The position numbers were made by a program, and so were the translations under genes. DNA of 64,000 bases from Dreissena polymorpha. Taxonomy: Eukaryota; Mollusca; Bivalvia; Myida; Dreissenidae. The stretch is from positions 122,527,640 through 122,591,639 of the forward strand of contig NC_068357.1 of NCBI RefSeq assembly GCF_020536995.1, in the 5' to 3' direction. This document shows positions 44,620 through 57,303 of this stretch, in pieces (the first letter of the stretch is position 1; each line of letters begins with the position of its first letter). The notes beneath the pieces are model-generated. The model had not been told where the DNA came from. It ran no database searches and worked only from the letters and a program-made list of their open reading frames with translations.

Positions 44620-47312
44620 CAGTGTTCGACACTAACGGGAGTCCGGTATCCGAGCCTCGTGGGAATGAGACTCAGACTCCTTGTTTTTGTGTCAAGGAAG
44701 TCCGTCGGACTCCTTCAAAATCATCTTTCAATTATAAAATAATCCCTTCATTTACTTATTCGTTTCGCAAAATCAGAATGCTTGCACAAAGAACATTTTA
44801 CTCAGAATAGTCATTGTCGATCACTGTCTATAAAAACGTTTAGTTATATTTCTTTCTTGTCACATTAAAATTGTTTTTTTTTTAATATTCACCCTCTACC
44901 TATCGCAGAAGGAAGTTTTTAATACCAATACCAAGTCATGACCTCACACTTCAACCACTGCTTGAAAACTGTAAGAGTTCTTCTTAACAAGGAAGATTAT
45001 AGACCGCTGGTCTATTGTTAGTGAAAAGTGTTCAATAAAAACTAAGTAATATCGGAAGCAGATGCAAAACAAGAAAAATACCATCATTTGGAATATGTAC
45101 TTTAATAAGTATTTTGCTTTTTTTCCTATGAAAACCGCTGTCTGGTCAACAAGTTTGTTATCAGAGGATGCATTGTGTATACTTAACTATTATTGTATCT
45201 TTATGATGAAAATACGTTGTAAATTTTATAGTGAATGTAAGCAAAAAAAAAGAAATTCCATTTACAAGTTTTAGTGAAAAGACTTGGAACGCAAAGGACC
45301 CAAGTCTGTTAACAAAATCGTTGAATAAAAACCCTGTTCACAGTGCTCCAGTCCAATATTCACGAAACATTTATGAAATCAGTCTTTAGAAATGACAATT
45401 GGGTAAATTACAAAACTGCGTTCAAAAACTAGGTTGCTATGTCAAATTAAATAAAAAAAGTTTCTAAACTTCACAGCAGTTACATGTTTACCCAATCCCC
45501 ACAAAACTTGATCAGAACGCTTTTTCTAATGGTTATACATTTTTTGTATATCAGCAGAGTTTGAAAGCGGTTCAGGTCTACTGAAAAATATGACTGCCAG
45601 TGGGCTAAGAGGTTTTCCTTATTAACAATCAACAAGTCAAATCATAATGAAACTATTAGTACAATTGTAATGTGATGTTTCAACTGAAATTAAAATTGCT
45701 TCTGTCTGTTCCAAAATACGACTTATGTAAAAGTAGTTTAGGAAGGGATTATATATAGAAGTCGTTCTTGTTGATCGTTCGGATTGCCCGAAGTTTTAAA
45801 GTTTTTCGAAATAATCCCCGAGTTGAAAATTGGCCCCTCCCTGAGGGTAACTTGCTGTTTATGTTTGGAGCAAACACTTTGAAAATGTCATCTCTAAAAC
45901 CGCAAGGCCAAGAGGTTGTTTTTTTGGCATGTATCATTTTATTCATTTGTTAAATATTGCCCCTTGTGTAAAAAACTGGCCACGCCTTATTATGAAAAAA
46001 TGTTTGAAGACTGACATATTAAAAATGTTGTCTCTCAAAACGTTAGGGCATTAGTTTTTGTTTGACATCTTATTCTGGTCCTGTTACAACTATGTTAAAA
46101 TCATCCCTCTGGGGTCAAATTGACCCCGCCCTATGGGTTACCTGTTAAATTATATATTTTTAGTGAAAACTTTGGAAGTATTCTTTTCTGAAACAGCAGT
46201 GCCAAGACGCTTGTTAGTTGGCATGCTACGGTAAGTCTTATAGTAGTCCTCTGCTACAGTTGTTCAAATCATGCCCCCATGGGTAAAAACTTGCCACAGC
46301 CCGGCAAAAAAATTATTTATAAAGAGTAGTTAATATCGATAACTTCAAAAATCTTTTTTGAAACCGCAAGGGTCAGGGGTTTGATATTTGGTGTGTAACT
46401 TAAAATAGTTTTCCTCTTTTATTCTCATAAGTTCTCTCAAATAATGTGTCTGGGTTTAAAACTAACAACACGGAAGTCTGTTGGACTCCTTCACTTCAAA
46501 ATCATATTTGAATTATAAAACAAACTGAATGCCTGCACTTTTGAACATCTGAAAAATATGGCACTCATTATTCTGCTTAAACACATCGAAAACACAAAAC
46601 AATCCGAAATTATTTATTTTGGTTTCTTGTCGCAGTGCTTGCGAGTAGTGATAGTGGAAACTTTCGAACCCTGCCGATCTTTGTCGTTTTTTCTCTCAGA
46701 GATTTTCGCTTATAAAATAGCTTTCGCTAAACAGTGTCTAATCACTATAAAAATCATCACAATACCTTTATTGTTTACATAATCCTCTTTTTACGGTCCC
46801 AATGCACTGAAGATGGGAACGACTGTGAATCAGTTGTGTGTAAATAAACCCATGTCACTAGCAATCGATAATTTCAAGGGCTTTGCTGCAGTTTGTTGGC
46901 TTTGTCATATTATGTTAAATATTATGGGGAAAATGTATAAAGCAATGAGCTGTAACGACCAATCCAGAGGATCAACAAGCAAGCATATATATAAATGCAT
47001 CATAAAAATAATATTTTTTAAACTTAAAATAATTAACTTAAATATAAATGACATCTGGTAAATAATTTTGCAATCTGAGATAACAAATGACAACAAATAT
47101 TGAACAGCTGTCACTTTGAATTTTGATCTGAAACCAAACATGAAAGAGGATTTATAAATTTATGGTTAACATGTGTTATAATCCCATAAATACGATATAT
47201 AAAAACTTAAAAAGTGTCATATTTTTGGCCTACATGAAGTATGATTGGGCTCCTAAATTTCAGAAGAGAGTCCAAAGAACTCCTTACCCAGAACAGTTAG
47301 TGTCGAACACTG
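44620..47312. mobile_element. Large TIR element, 2.7 kb, no intact transposase (G3)
   Basis: Ends 'cagtgttcgacactaac' / 'gttagtgtcgaacactg' are perfect 17-bp inverted repeats. Flanks 'ggttat' and 'gtaatt' are only partly alike. Subterminal 'gtccgtcggactcctt' recurs near the left end and again at about 46473. About 45780-46440 is a diverged ~190-bp tandem repeat ('aaaaccgcaaggccaagagg', 'tgaccccgccctatgggtta'). No coding region recognised. It lies between SLC3A2 and ALKBH1. Confidence 0.75.
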
Positions 47313-48089
47313 GTAATTCATAGATAGCATTGAGCATAAGAAAATCAGCAAAGTTAAACATTTTTCATTTAAGGCATTAGCAACAAAAACATTCATTTTC
47401 TAAAACCAGTATTTATATTTTTTATCTCCATAGATATAGAAGTGTAATAGAATAGTACACTTACACTGTTTTTATTACAGAGGCATTAATCCACTATATA
47501 ACAGCTTCCTTATATCTTTTAATAATGTTATCTTTAAATGTATACAAGTCAATACAATTTTTCACCAGGGTAAAACAGTTTTAATTCTTAGAAGTCATCT
47601 TAAAAATAACAAACATATTTATTCAATTACTGAATAAAACTAGAAACGTGTCCAACAGAAACCAAAGTCCACACCCAGACTTATTTACCATGTACTTTAA
47701 TGAAGCCATGCAGTGTTTTCTTTAGTCAAACATATTTTGAGGTGATATTGTAACCCTTCTTAAAAATCTAGTGGTAAACACTCATTTGTTTTGAAAACTT
47801 ACAAATAATGTCAGTCTTAAATGTATTTTATTTAAATATTGAATGGTCTTAACAGGGATTTGGAAAGATGCAGACATATGGTAGTTTTTAAAATGATAAA
47901 TGAATAAAAGGTCCAAGGTTGACCCATGATTTTGGTTGGCATGGAAACTTTCTTTCTACATTGTGTGTATTTATATTAATGTTCAAATATGCACACTTAT
48001 ATTCAGAGACATGGTAAACTCTAAATGACTCATTTTAATTCTCGATGTAGCATACAAACTGTGCATATCAGTAACAATAAACTGTGTCA
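47313..48089. other. ALKBH1 3' flank
   Basis: AT-rich sequence downstream of the ALKBH1 stop. AATAAA-type words on the minus strand occur near 47827 and 47618, either of which could end the transcript. Nothing else recognised. Confidence 0.35.
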
Positions 48090-51000
48090 CTATTTTTGTG
48101 TGTAGTTCCTATCACAAGGTTTTATCTCTGCTAAAGAAAGTCCCAGCTCAGCTCCAGCCTTCAATACCTGTCTCACGTTTACATTCACACGAGAAACGTT
48201 CAAATATTCATGAAACGGAGCCCAATCCAGCCCTTGTAACACTTCATCCATGATCACACCCAGTTCATCAACACTGCAATTGTTCCCTTTCATGGTTGGT
48301 GTTTCAACCACATCCTCCTTGTGAGACGCTGAATCTGATTGGACAATATTTATGTGAGGGGGCTTCTGATTGGCTGTGTCACTGTATGGATCAATTTCAT
48401 TGGAATCCCCAGAACTTTCCACATATTGCTGAATAGACTTATCCCCCTGTGATTCAGTGATGATGACATCATCATCACCATAGAAACAGTTATGGAGATG
48501 TTCCGGATTGCCAGGAAGTATTCTGGGTACTGCGTGGTAGCTCAGTCGGGCCTGTTTCGTCATCAGAACAATGTCCCCACTGTGCAGAAACACTGCTGTC
48601 GGTGTTGTCGCCTTTGTTGGTCCTCCAATCAGGAATATACAGGATTGACCAAAGCTGAAAATTATTTTTAAATATTAGAAACTTTTTTTTCCAAGTCACT
48701 CATTCACATCTTATATAAATACTTTTCCGTATCAAAAGACTGCTTCTTGTTCATGGGGAATTTAAATAACATCAACTTTGATAACAAACGTTACGCAAAG
48801 CTTTGAGCAAGTAATACTTAATTGAAAACAAGAGCACTGCAGAGCGGTTGCCAACGCTCGGATGCGGGTGCAGTTTTGAATTAATGAAAGCTTGTCAGAA
48901 GATTTTTTTTAAGAGGTCAGTGACCTTGACCTTTGACCTAGTGACCCAAAAATGGGTATGGCATGTAGAACTCGTCAAGTTGCAGCTACATATGAAGTTT
49001 CAAAGTTGAAGGTGGAAGCACTTTGATTTTAGAGCCAATGTTAAGGTTTAAGAACGACACGGACAGCCTGGCTATGACAATACCTCTGGTTTTCTCTGAA
49101 AACAGCTGAGCTAATAAAATATGACCAGATAACTAATGTAGATTTTGTAAAAGGCATATATTTCATAAAACTTAGAACATATTGATATGTGTTTAACGTA
49201 AAAATATGATAATGATTCACCTAGAAATTAGAATCTACTATGTTACTTATGATAACATTAATGTGTAACCTAAAGGAAATGATAGGTGCAGCATGGTCTA
49301 GCTCCGAGACATCAGTGTGACCCATCAACGAGGAGTCCATTCTGTAGAAGTTGACAATTCCTGCCTCAGACGAGTAGCTTGAGTAACCAAGCGTCTCTGC
49401 TATGTAGCCACACAAATGACTCAGATCTGTGGGGAACTCTTGCACACGGTCAGAGAAGTATTCCTTAAACAGGAAAGCAATCCATGTAATATTGATTTGA
49501 GCCAGACTCTTGGAAAACCAGGCTAATCAGGGACGAGACTTTAGGCACATTTATTAAGGCCGGTTTTCAGAGTGAGGTCCATTTAAAGCCTAGTACACAA
49601 AGTATTTAAACACAAATTTATAAACGAGAAAATAATTTGCAATATATTGATTCAAAAGCTTGTTTTAGAAACACTTGTTAAACAACATCTCTGCACAGGA
49701 ACAATTAAAGAAGGCTTGCTCAGTGTTCTATGAAAAATGGCTGATAAAAATTTCACCGACTTTTTCCTGGCCAAATTTCCCAGACCAAAATCAAATTTCC
49801 TAGACCAAAATCAAATTGCCCTGACCAATAATAATGGGCTCAAAGCAGCTAATGCATGTAATCTAATATGCATAGAATGCAAATACAATTACTACTCTTC
49901 ATATTAGTCAACTCTTACTAAGTTTTTATTGTACAAGAGGAACATGATCGCCCTGAAGTACATGGTTCACTTATGTCGGTGAATTAGCTACCGGTAAATG
50001 ACCAACTTTTTGGCCAAATGACCCAGATTCAAAATGACCTTTAATATTGTTTAAGTTAAATGTTCTGATACAGTAATGTTTCATCAAGTCATAAATGTGA
50101 CCTCTAGGTTGGTAATTAGGTTTTTCCTGGATTTGACCTGGTGACTAAATTTGTGGATGAATGTGACCCTGATTCAAACCTGACCTAGATATTTTCAAAA
50201 TAAACATTACGATTCAGTGTCATCAAAATTGAGTGAAAAATGTGGCCTCTAAAGTGGTACAAAGTTTTCTTAGATTTGAGTTTGTTACCTAGTTTTTGAT
50301 ACAGATTCGCGATCGGGATAGATATTGTTAAAACAAGAGATTGCCTAGCAATATTGTCCCCTACCGGTGAAACTCCACCATTGTCAGATTTATTTTTTAT
50401 TTGTTGCCAAAACAACCAGAATTCTTGACCTAGGAACAAAATTAAATGACGTGCATAATCTCCATATTGCCATCTATCCATGGTTCAAGTTGCATGAAAA
50501 AATATGAAAAAAATATGAAGAACTTTCAAAGTTATCACAGGATCCAAACAAGAGGGCCTGAAAGGCCCAAAGTCGCTCATCTGAGATAACAAGATATTAA
50601 TGGGATAAATCTTCTGACCAAGTTTCACGAAGATCGGAAAATAAATGTGGCCTCTAGTGTTAACAAGGTTTTACTATAGCCATATAAGAAAAATGCCCTG
50701 CCCCCTGGCAGCCATGTTTTTCAACCAACTGGCATTATTTTTGAACTCGTCCAAGATATTATTGGGATGAATCTTCTGACCAAGTTTCATGAAGATCGGA
50801 CAGTAAATGTGGCCTCTAGAGTGTTAACAAGATTTTACTAAAGCCATATAAGGAAAAATGCCCCACCCCTTGGAAGCCATTTTTTTCAAGCAAACATAAT
50901 TATTTTCAAACTCATCCAAGATATCATTGAGACCAATCTTCAGACCAAATTTCATGAAAATTGGACAATAAATGTGGCCTCTAGAGTGTTAACAAGGTTT

Positions 51001-54000
51001 TACAATAGCCATATATAGCCATATTAGGAAAAATGCCCCACCCCTGTTGGCCATGTTTTTAAAACAACCAAATCCATTTTCAAACTCATCCAAGATATCA
51101 TTGGGACAAATCTTCTGACCAAGTTTCATGATGATCGGAAAATAAATGTGACCTCTAGAGTGTTAACAAGGTTTTACAATAGCCATATAAGGAACATAGC
51201 CCCGCCCCCGTGGTTGCCATGTTTTTCAACCGACCGGCATCATTTTTGAACTATTCCAAGATATTATTGGGATGAATCTTCTGACTGAGTTTCATGAAGA
51301 TCGGACTATAAATGTGGCCTCTAGAGTGTTAACAAGATTTTAATATGGCCTTATATATAGCCATTTAAGGAAAAATGCCCCGCCCCTTGGCGGCCATGTT
51401 TTTCAAGCAAACGTTACCATTTCTGAACTCATCCAAGATATCATTAAGACTAATTTTCTGACCAAATTTCATCAAGATTGGACAATAAATGTGGCCTCTA
51501 GAGTGTTAACAAGGTTTTACTATAGCCATATAAGGAAAAAGGCCCCGCTCCCTGGCGGCCATGTTTTTCAACCAACCGGCATCATTTTCGAACTCGTCCA
51601 AGATATTATTGGGATGAATCTTCTGACCAAGTTTCATGAAGATTGGAGAATAAATGTGGCCTCTAGAGCGTTATCAAGATTTTACTATAGTCATATATAG
51701 CCATATAAGGAAAAATGCCCCGCCCCTTGGCAGCCATGTTTTTCAAGCAAAGGTTACCATTTCTGAACTCATCCAAGATATCAGTGGGAAAAATCTTCTG
51801 AGCAAGTTTCATGAAGATCGGAAAATATATGTGGCCTCTAGAGAGTTAACAAGGTTTTACTATAGCCATACATGTATAAGGAAAATAGCCCTGCCCCCTG
51901 GCGGCCATGTTTTTCAACCAACCGGCATCATTTTTGAACTCGTCCAAGATATTATTGGGACGAATCTTCTGACCAAGTTTCATGAAGATTGGACAATAAA
52001 TGTGGCCTCTAGAGTGTTAACAAGATTTTACTATAGTCATATATAGCCATATAAGGAACAAGAGCTGTCAGAGGACAGCGCGCTGGACTATTCAAGTGCT
52101 TGACAGTATAATGTAAGCCATCATGGGGAAATTGTTCATATTCAATAATTTCTTAGATGATCTTTCAAAAATAAAAAAAGGAAAAAAAAAATTTTTTTGG
52201 GGGGGGGGGGGGGGGGGTTTAGAGGGGGTATAATGTGGGGTGTGGTCATTTATTAGACGATCTTTCAAAACTAAAAATAGGAAAAAAAATTGGCGGGGGT
52301 AGGGGGTGAGAGGGGGGTATAATGTGGGGTGTGGTAATTTATTAGATGATGTTTAATTTTTTTTTATAAAATTGGGGGAAAGGGAGGTTGGGGGGGGGGA
52401 GAAGGGATTCTGGGTAGGGGCGTGGGGTATTGTTTGGGTGGAATTCATTGTGGTATTCAGGTAAGTGTTGTTTTTTCAAAGTAATAATAAAATGTGATCA
52501 TAAATATAGAAGTTATGGCAATTAAAGCAAAATGTTCAATTATTTAAGTGTTAAAGGGGCAATAATTATGACAAAATGCTTGATACAGTGGTGTGCTCTT
52601 GTTTATAGGTTGGGGTCATGTAGGTAAACAAGTATGCAAAATATGAAAGCAATATGTCAAGGGACAAAGAAAATATTTGGGGTTGTATGCAAACTTTAAC
52701 ATTTGCTGCATATTCTAAGTGAAAAAGGGGCCACAATTATGACAAAATGCTTGATAGAGTTGTCTGCTCTTGTTTATAGGTTGGGGTCATGTTGGTAAAC
52801 AAATATGCAAAATATGAAAGCAATATGTCAAGGGACAATGAAAATAATTGGGGTAGTACGAAAACTTTAACATTTGCACGCTAACGCTAACGCCAACGCA
52901 GACAGTCACGCCGACGCCGGGGTGAGTAGGATAGCTCCTCTATATATATTTCATATATAATAGTCGAGCTAAAAATGCCCCGCCCCTTGGCAGCCATGTT
53001 TTTCAAGCAAAGGTGACCATTTCTGAACTCATCCAAGATATCAGTGGGACAAATCTTCTGAGCAAGTTTCATGAAGATCGAAAAATAAATGTGGCCTCTA
53101 GAGTGTTAACAAGGTTTTACTATAGCCATATAAGGAAAAATGCCCCGCCCCCTGGCGGCCATGTTTTTCAACCAACCGACATTATTTTCGAACTCATCCA
53201 AGATATTATTGGGATGAATATTCTGAATAAGTTTTATGAGGATCGGTCAATAAATGTGGCCTCTAGAGTGTTAGCAAGATTTTACTATACACTTCAACAC
53301 CGTTATTTCGAACACCGATAATCCGAGGTCACCGTTATTTCGAAGTATTTTTCCGGTCCCGACTTTGGTTCTTTTTTATTTAATGTAAAATTTCATTGTT
53401 AATCCGAACTTCGTTAAACCGAAAAAATCGTTAATTCGAAGTGATTCTGTCGGTCCCGACAATATAATTCGCACCTAATCATCAATCTTTTATCCGAAGT
53501 CAAAGCTGCAAAAGGATAAGCAAAATTTTACACCTTTGTCGACTGGGCGTGGCGCGTCAAAAGCTGATAATTACTCCTTTGTCGTCTGCGCGTAGACGTT
53601 AATTTTATAATGTCGTCAAAAGCCGATAAATACTATTTAAGTAGTTTTGCATTCTTCAGTAACAAATAAACGTGTCACGTTAGGTCTAGGTAAATGTGGT
53701 CCAATGAAATTCATCTTATATAAACTCTACCTTCTGCGAGCAAACATGGGCGGAATTGAGTGCTTCAATGTCCTTGACACAGTGGAGAAATATGTTACAC
53801 GCGTCCAGTTTAGTGCTGCTAAGTCCAGTGTTCAGAGAGACATCGCGTCTTATTTTCAAAAAATGTAAATACATTTCCGAAAATGTATTCATCTGTATTA
53901 ACATGTATGACAATTTGTGCTATTCGTTATATTTTATATGTTCTGATTATAAGTGCATATTCATTATATTTAATATGTTCTGTACTTAGAGAAAACATAA

Positions 54001-57000
54001 CAAGAGTGCCAAACTGTCACAAGATACGCCCGTTTTAAGGCTTTGGACAACTTGATAACTCCGCCCGCCCACCCAACCACCCACCAGCCTGTCAACCAGA
54101 CTGCCCGCCGCCAAGGTGAAACTAAAGTAAGTCCTGTTTTTTTAAAACGGGCGTATAAAAAGAAAGTGATTGCTTTTTGTTCAAAGGAAAACAGACCAAT
54201 GCAGTTTTTGTGTCAAACATTGAATTCATCATAATTATTATTGCAAGGAAGAAACCTTAATCAGATATATAAAGTTCTTACAATGCTTAGATCTCTGACA
54301 TAAAAAACTAGAGCTTTGTCACTGAATGTGACTTATACCCCCATACCACTTTGACGCAGGATAAAAAGTTGTTTAAAAGTTTCGGATGAATACAATTTGA
54401 ATTAGAGTCCGGACAAAGTGGCGCCGTTGAAAATGCACTAATTGACCCTATGACCTAGTTCTTGACCCGACATGACCCATATTCGAACTTGACCTAGATA
54501 TCAACTAGATGCAACTACTGACCAAGTTTGGTAAAGATCGGATGAATACAATTTGAATAAGAGTCCGGACAAAGTGGCCCTGTTGAAAATGGACTAATTG
54601 ACCCTATGACCTAGTTTTTTACCTGGCATGACCCATATTCGAACTTGGCCTAGATATCAACTAGATGCAACTACTGACCAAGTTTGGTGAAGATAAGATT
54701 TATACAATTTGAATTAGAGTCCGGACAAAGTAAAATGCACTAATTGACCCTTTGACCTAGTTTTTGACCCAGCATGACCCATATTCGGACTTGACCTAGA
54801 TATCAACTAGATGCAACTACTGACCAAGTTTGGTGAAGATCGGATGAATACAATTTGAATTAGAGTCCGGACAAAGTGGCGCCGTTGAAAATGCACTAAT
54901 TGACCCTATGAACTAGTTTTTGACCCGGCATGACCCATATTCGAACTTGGCCTATATATCAACTAGATGCAACTGCTGACCAAGTTTGGTGAAGATCGGA
55001 TGAATACAATTTGAAATAGAGTCCGGACAAAGTGGCCCCTTTGAAAATGCACTTATTGACCCTATGACCTAGTTTTTGACCCGGCATGACCCATATTCGA
55101 ACTTGGCCTAGATATCAACTAGATGCAACTGCTGACCAAGTTTGGTGAAGATCGGATGAATACAATTTGAATTAGAGTCCGGACAAAGTGATGCCTTCCG
55201 CCCGCCGCCCGCCCGCCGCCCGCCCGCCCGCCAAGGGGTTTCACATAATACGTCCCGTATTTTATACGGGCGTATAAAAAGAGGAACAAGAATCGTTTTA
55301 TTCCTTCGTTTGTTACAAGTAGAAATCTATTGCCATCTGACTAGTTTACGTTTTTAAGTAAAACAATTATTAATAGTAGCGTGTAACCGAACCATGCGAA
55401 TTCCACAACGTTTTATTATTACAGAATCAAAGAAGTCGTCTGTCAAATGTTTATTTCGAATTATCGTTAATCCGAAGTTTTTTTAACGGTCCCGACGACT
55501 TCAAAAAAACGGTGTTGAAGTGTAGCCATATATAGCCATATAAGGAAAAATGCCCGCCCCTTGGCAGCCATGTTTTTCAAGCAAATGTCACCACTTTCGA
55601 ACTCATCCAAGATGTCATTGAAACCAATCTTCTGACCAAATTTCATGAAGATTGGACAATTAATGTGGCCTCTAGGGAGTGAACAAGGCAAATGTTGACG
55701 TCACACGACGGACGACAGACAAAAGGCGATCACAAAAGCTCACCATGAGCATGTTGTGCTCAGGTGAGCTAAAAAGTGTGACAGACAGACAGACAGACAC
55801 TGAAAGACAGACAGAAGGAGCGCAAACCAAGTCCCCTCGGGTTTCACTGGTAGGGGACAATAAACTTAGTGACCAAGTTTTATAAGAATTGATTCATAAA
55901 CATGGCTTCTAGAGAGTTAACAAGGTTTAAGTAAGATTTGACCACGTGACCAAGTTTTTGAAATCATTTGATCTGGAATTGAACTAGATCAAAATTTTGT
56001 CAAGATTTCCAATCCTACCAAGTTTCATTAAGACTGAGTAATAAATTTGGCTTCTATGTGGTAACAAGTTTTTTCTAAGATTTTGAACTGTTAACCATGT
56101 GTTTGGATCCCTGTGATCCAAATTCCAACCCAGCCTAAATATTGGTAAGATAAACATTCCCATAAGTATTGTCCAGATTAGATAAAAAATGTGTCCTCAA
56201 TTGTGATAACGAGCTAAAAGTTGATGACACGTGATGGAAACAGGACAGATGTACATCAGGGGACCACAATAGCTCCCCTGACCACTCTGTGATCCACTCT
56301 AGGCACTCTTATCTTTTCTTCATACCTTAGTGTTCCACTCGTACTGATAGCCTAGTGTGGCCCATCGGAGTCGCATCAATAAGCTGTCCTTCTTTAAGTC
56401 TGGTCTGAAGAGTACAAAATAAGTGTTCACAATAATAAAGCTGTCCTTTTAACTCTAAAGATGCAAAGTGAAAATGGCTATGTGCAAACAGCATAAAAAC
56501 AGAACAGCCTGCGAGTAACTCGCAGTCTGTTCAGGCTTTATGCTGTTTGCTGCTCATCAGTATCTAAGGGTGGGAAATGAAGCCTTTAAAACTTGAATCT
56601 AGTAAGAAAGGTCTTTAATTAACTATAACTTTCTAAGTGACAGCAAATGTGTTAAAATACGTATCTAAGTGGTAAAAGATTCATCTCTCTTTTATGAAAA
56701 AACAGAAAGGCCATGAAAGCCCTGAAGCGATCGCCAGAATCAACATTGTGATATATGTACTAGAGTCATTAAACAAATAGCTGGCAGACTTTTCAAGTTG
56801 TGTCCATTAAGGAAAACAAGTTACCCACAGGAAAGAGGCAAATGACAAAATTGTCAAGAGTGGATTAAATATATCATGTTTCATACCTAATTATAAACCT
56901 CTGGGCCTTATGGCTAAGAGATCTTTCACAAGAGCACCGCCTTGCGGGTGCAGACCGCTCATCTATTTTTCTTTTTAAAGGTGAAGGGACCTATCTCAAT

Positions 57001-57272
57001 TTCAATCACAAAGGAGGGAGGGGTGGAGTGGAGGGGGATGTATAGTGTGGGGTGTGGTCATTTATTACATTATCTTCCAAAAATGCCCCCAAAAAATGCC
57101 CCAATTTTTTATTATTTTTTTGGGGGTGGGGGGTCGGGGGGGATTTTTGGGTGGGATGGTTGGACGGTATTTCAAAAATAAAATAATACAAAAAAAATAT
57201 TTGTGTTTTTTAACCATAATTAAAAAAAAATATTTGTGTTTTTAAACCATGTTTCAAAAAAAATAATTTTTT

Positions 57273-57303
<31 letters not shown>

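Larger units (their letters stand above)
53290..55522. mobile_element. pogo/Tigger-like TIR element inside family B array, fourth level
   Basis: Ends 'cacttcaacaccgttatttc' and 'aacggtgttgaagtg' with TA on both sides (53288-53289 and 55523-55524), interrupting 'ttttactaTAgccatatata'. Subterminal 'ccggtcccgac', 'gttaatccgaag' and 'ttatttcgaa' recur at both ends, typical of Tigger-type elements. It holds two further insertions (53999-54161, 54304-55280) and a possible transposase tail. Confidence 0.8.
50549..55775 (+). repeat. HINE-like family B array, third level of nest
   Basis: Starts 'acaagagggcctgaaaggcc' and ends 'gtgctcaggtgagctaaaaa'. About nine ~170-bp monomers of the kind seen at 97-3360 lie at 50549-52057, then two at 52971-53289 and one at 55523-55690. 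The array is broken by elements at 52058-52970 and 53290-55522, and reads continuously if these are skipped. Confidence 0.8.
50334..55863 (+). repeat. HINE-like family A element, second level of nest
   Basis: The left part 50334-50548 starts 'acaagagattgcctagcaat' and ends 'ttatcacaggatccaa'. The right part 55776-55863 runs 'gtgtgacagacagacagaca' to 'ggtaggggacaataa'. The uninterrupted relative at 14727-15199 has these two parts nearly adjacent ('ggatccagaaaagtgtgacg' in its own orientation). Confidence 0.7.
49934..56290 (+). repeat. Outermost HINE-like element of a nested stack
   Basis: Starts 'acaagaggaacatgatcgcc' and resumes at about 55864 with 'aataaacttagtgaccaagt' after an interruption. 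It ends near the inverted pair 'caggggaccac' / 'agctcccctg' (about 56255-56280). The break lies inside the monomer phrase 'gatattgttaa-ataaac-t-gaccaagttt', shown by other monomers. ALKBH1 intron 4. Confidence 0.6.

Noticed and set aside
55680-55885. ORFs rich in Asp/Arg/Gln-Thr over the GACAGACA run
   Set aside because: They translate the simple-sequence part of a HINE-like 3' end.
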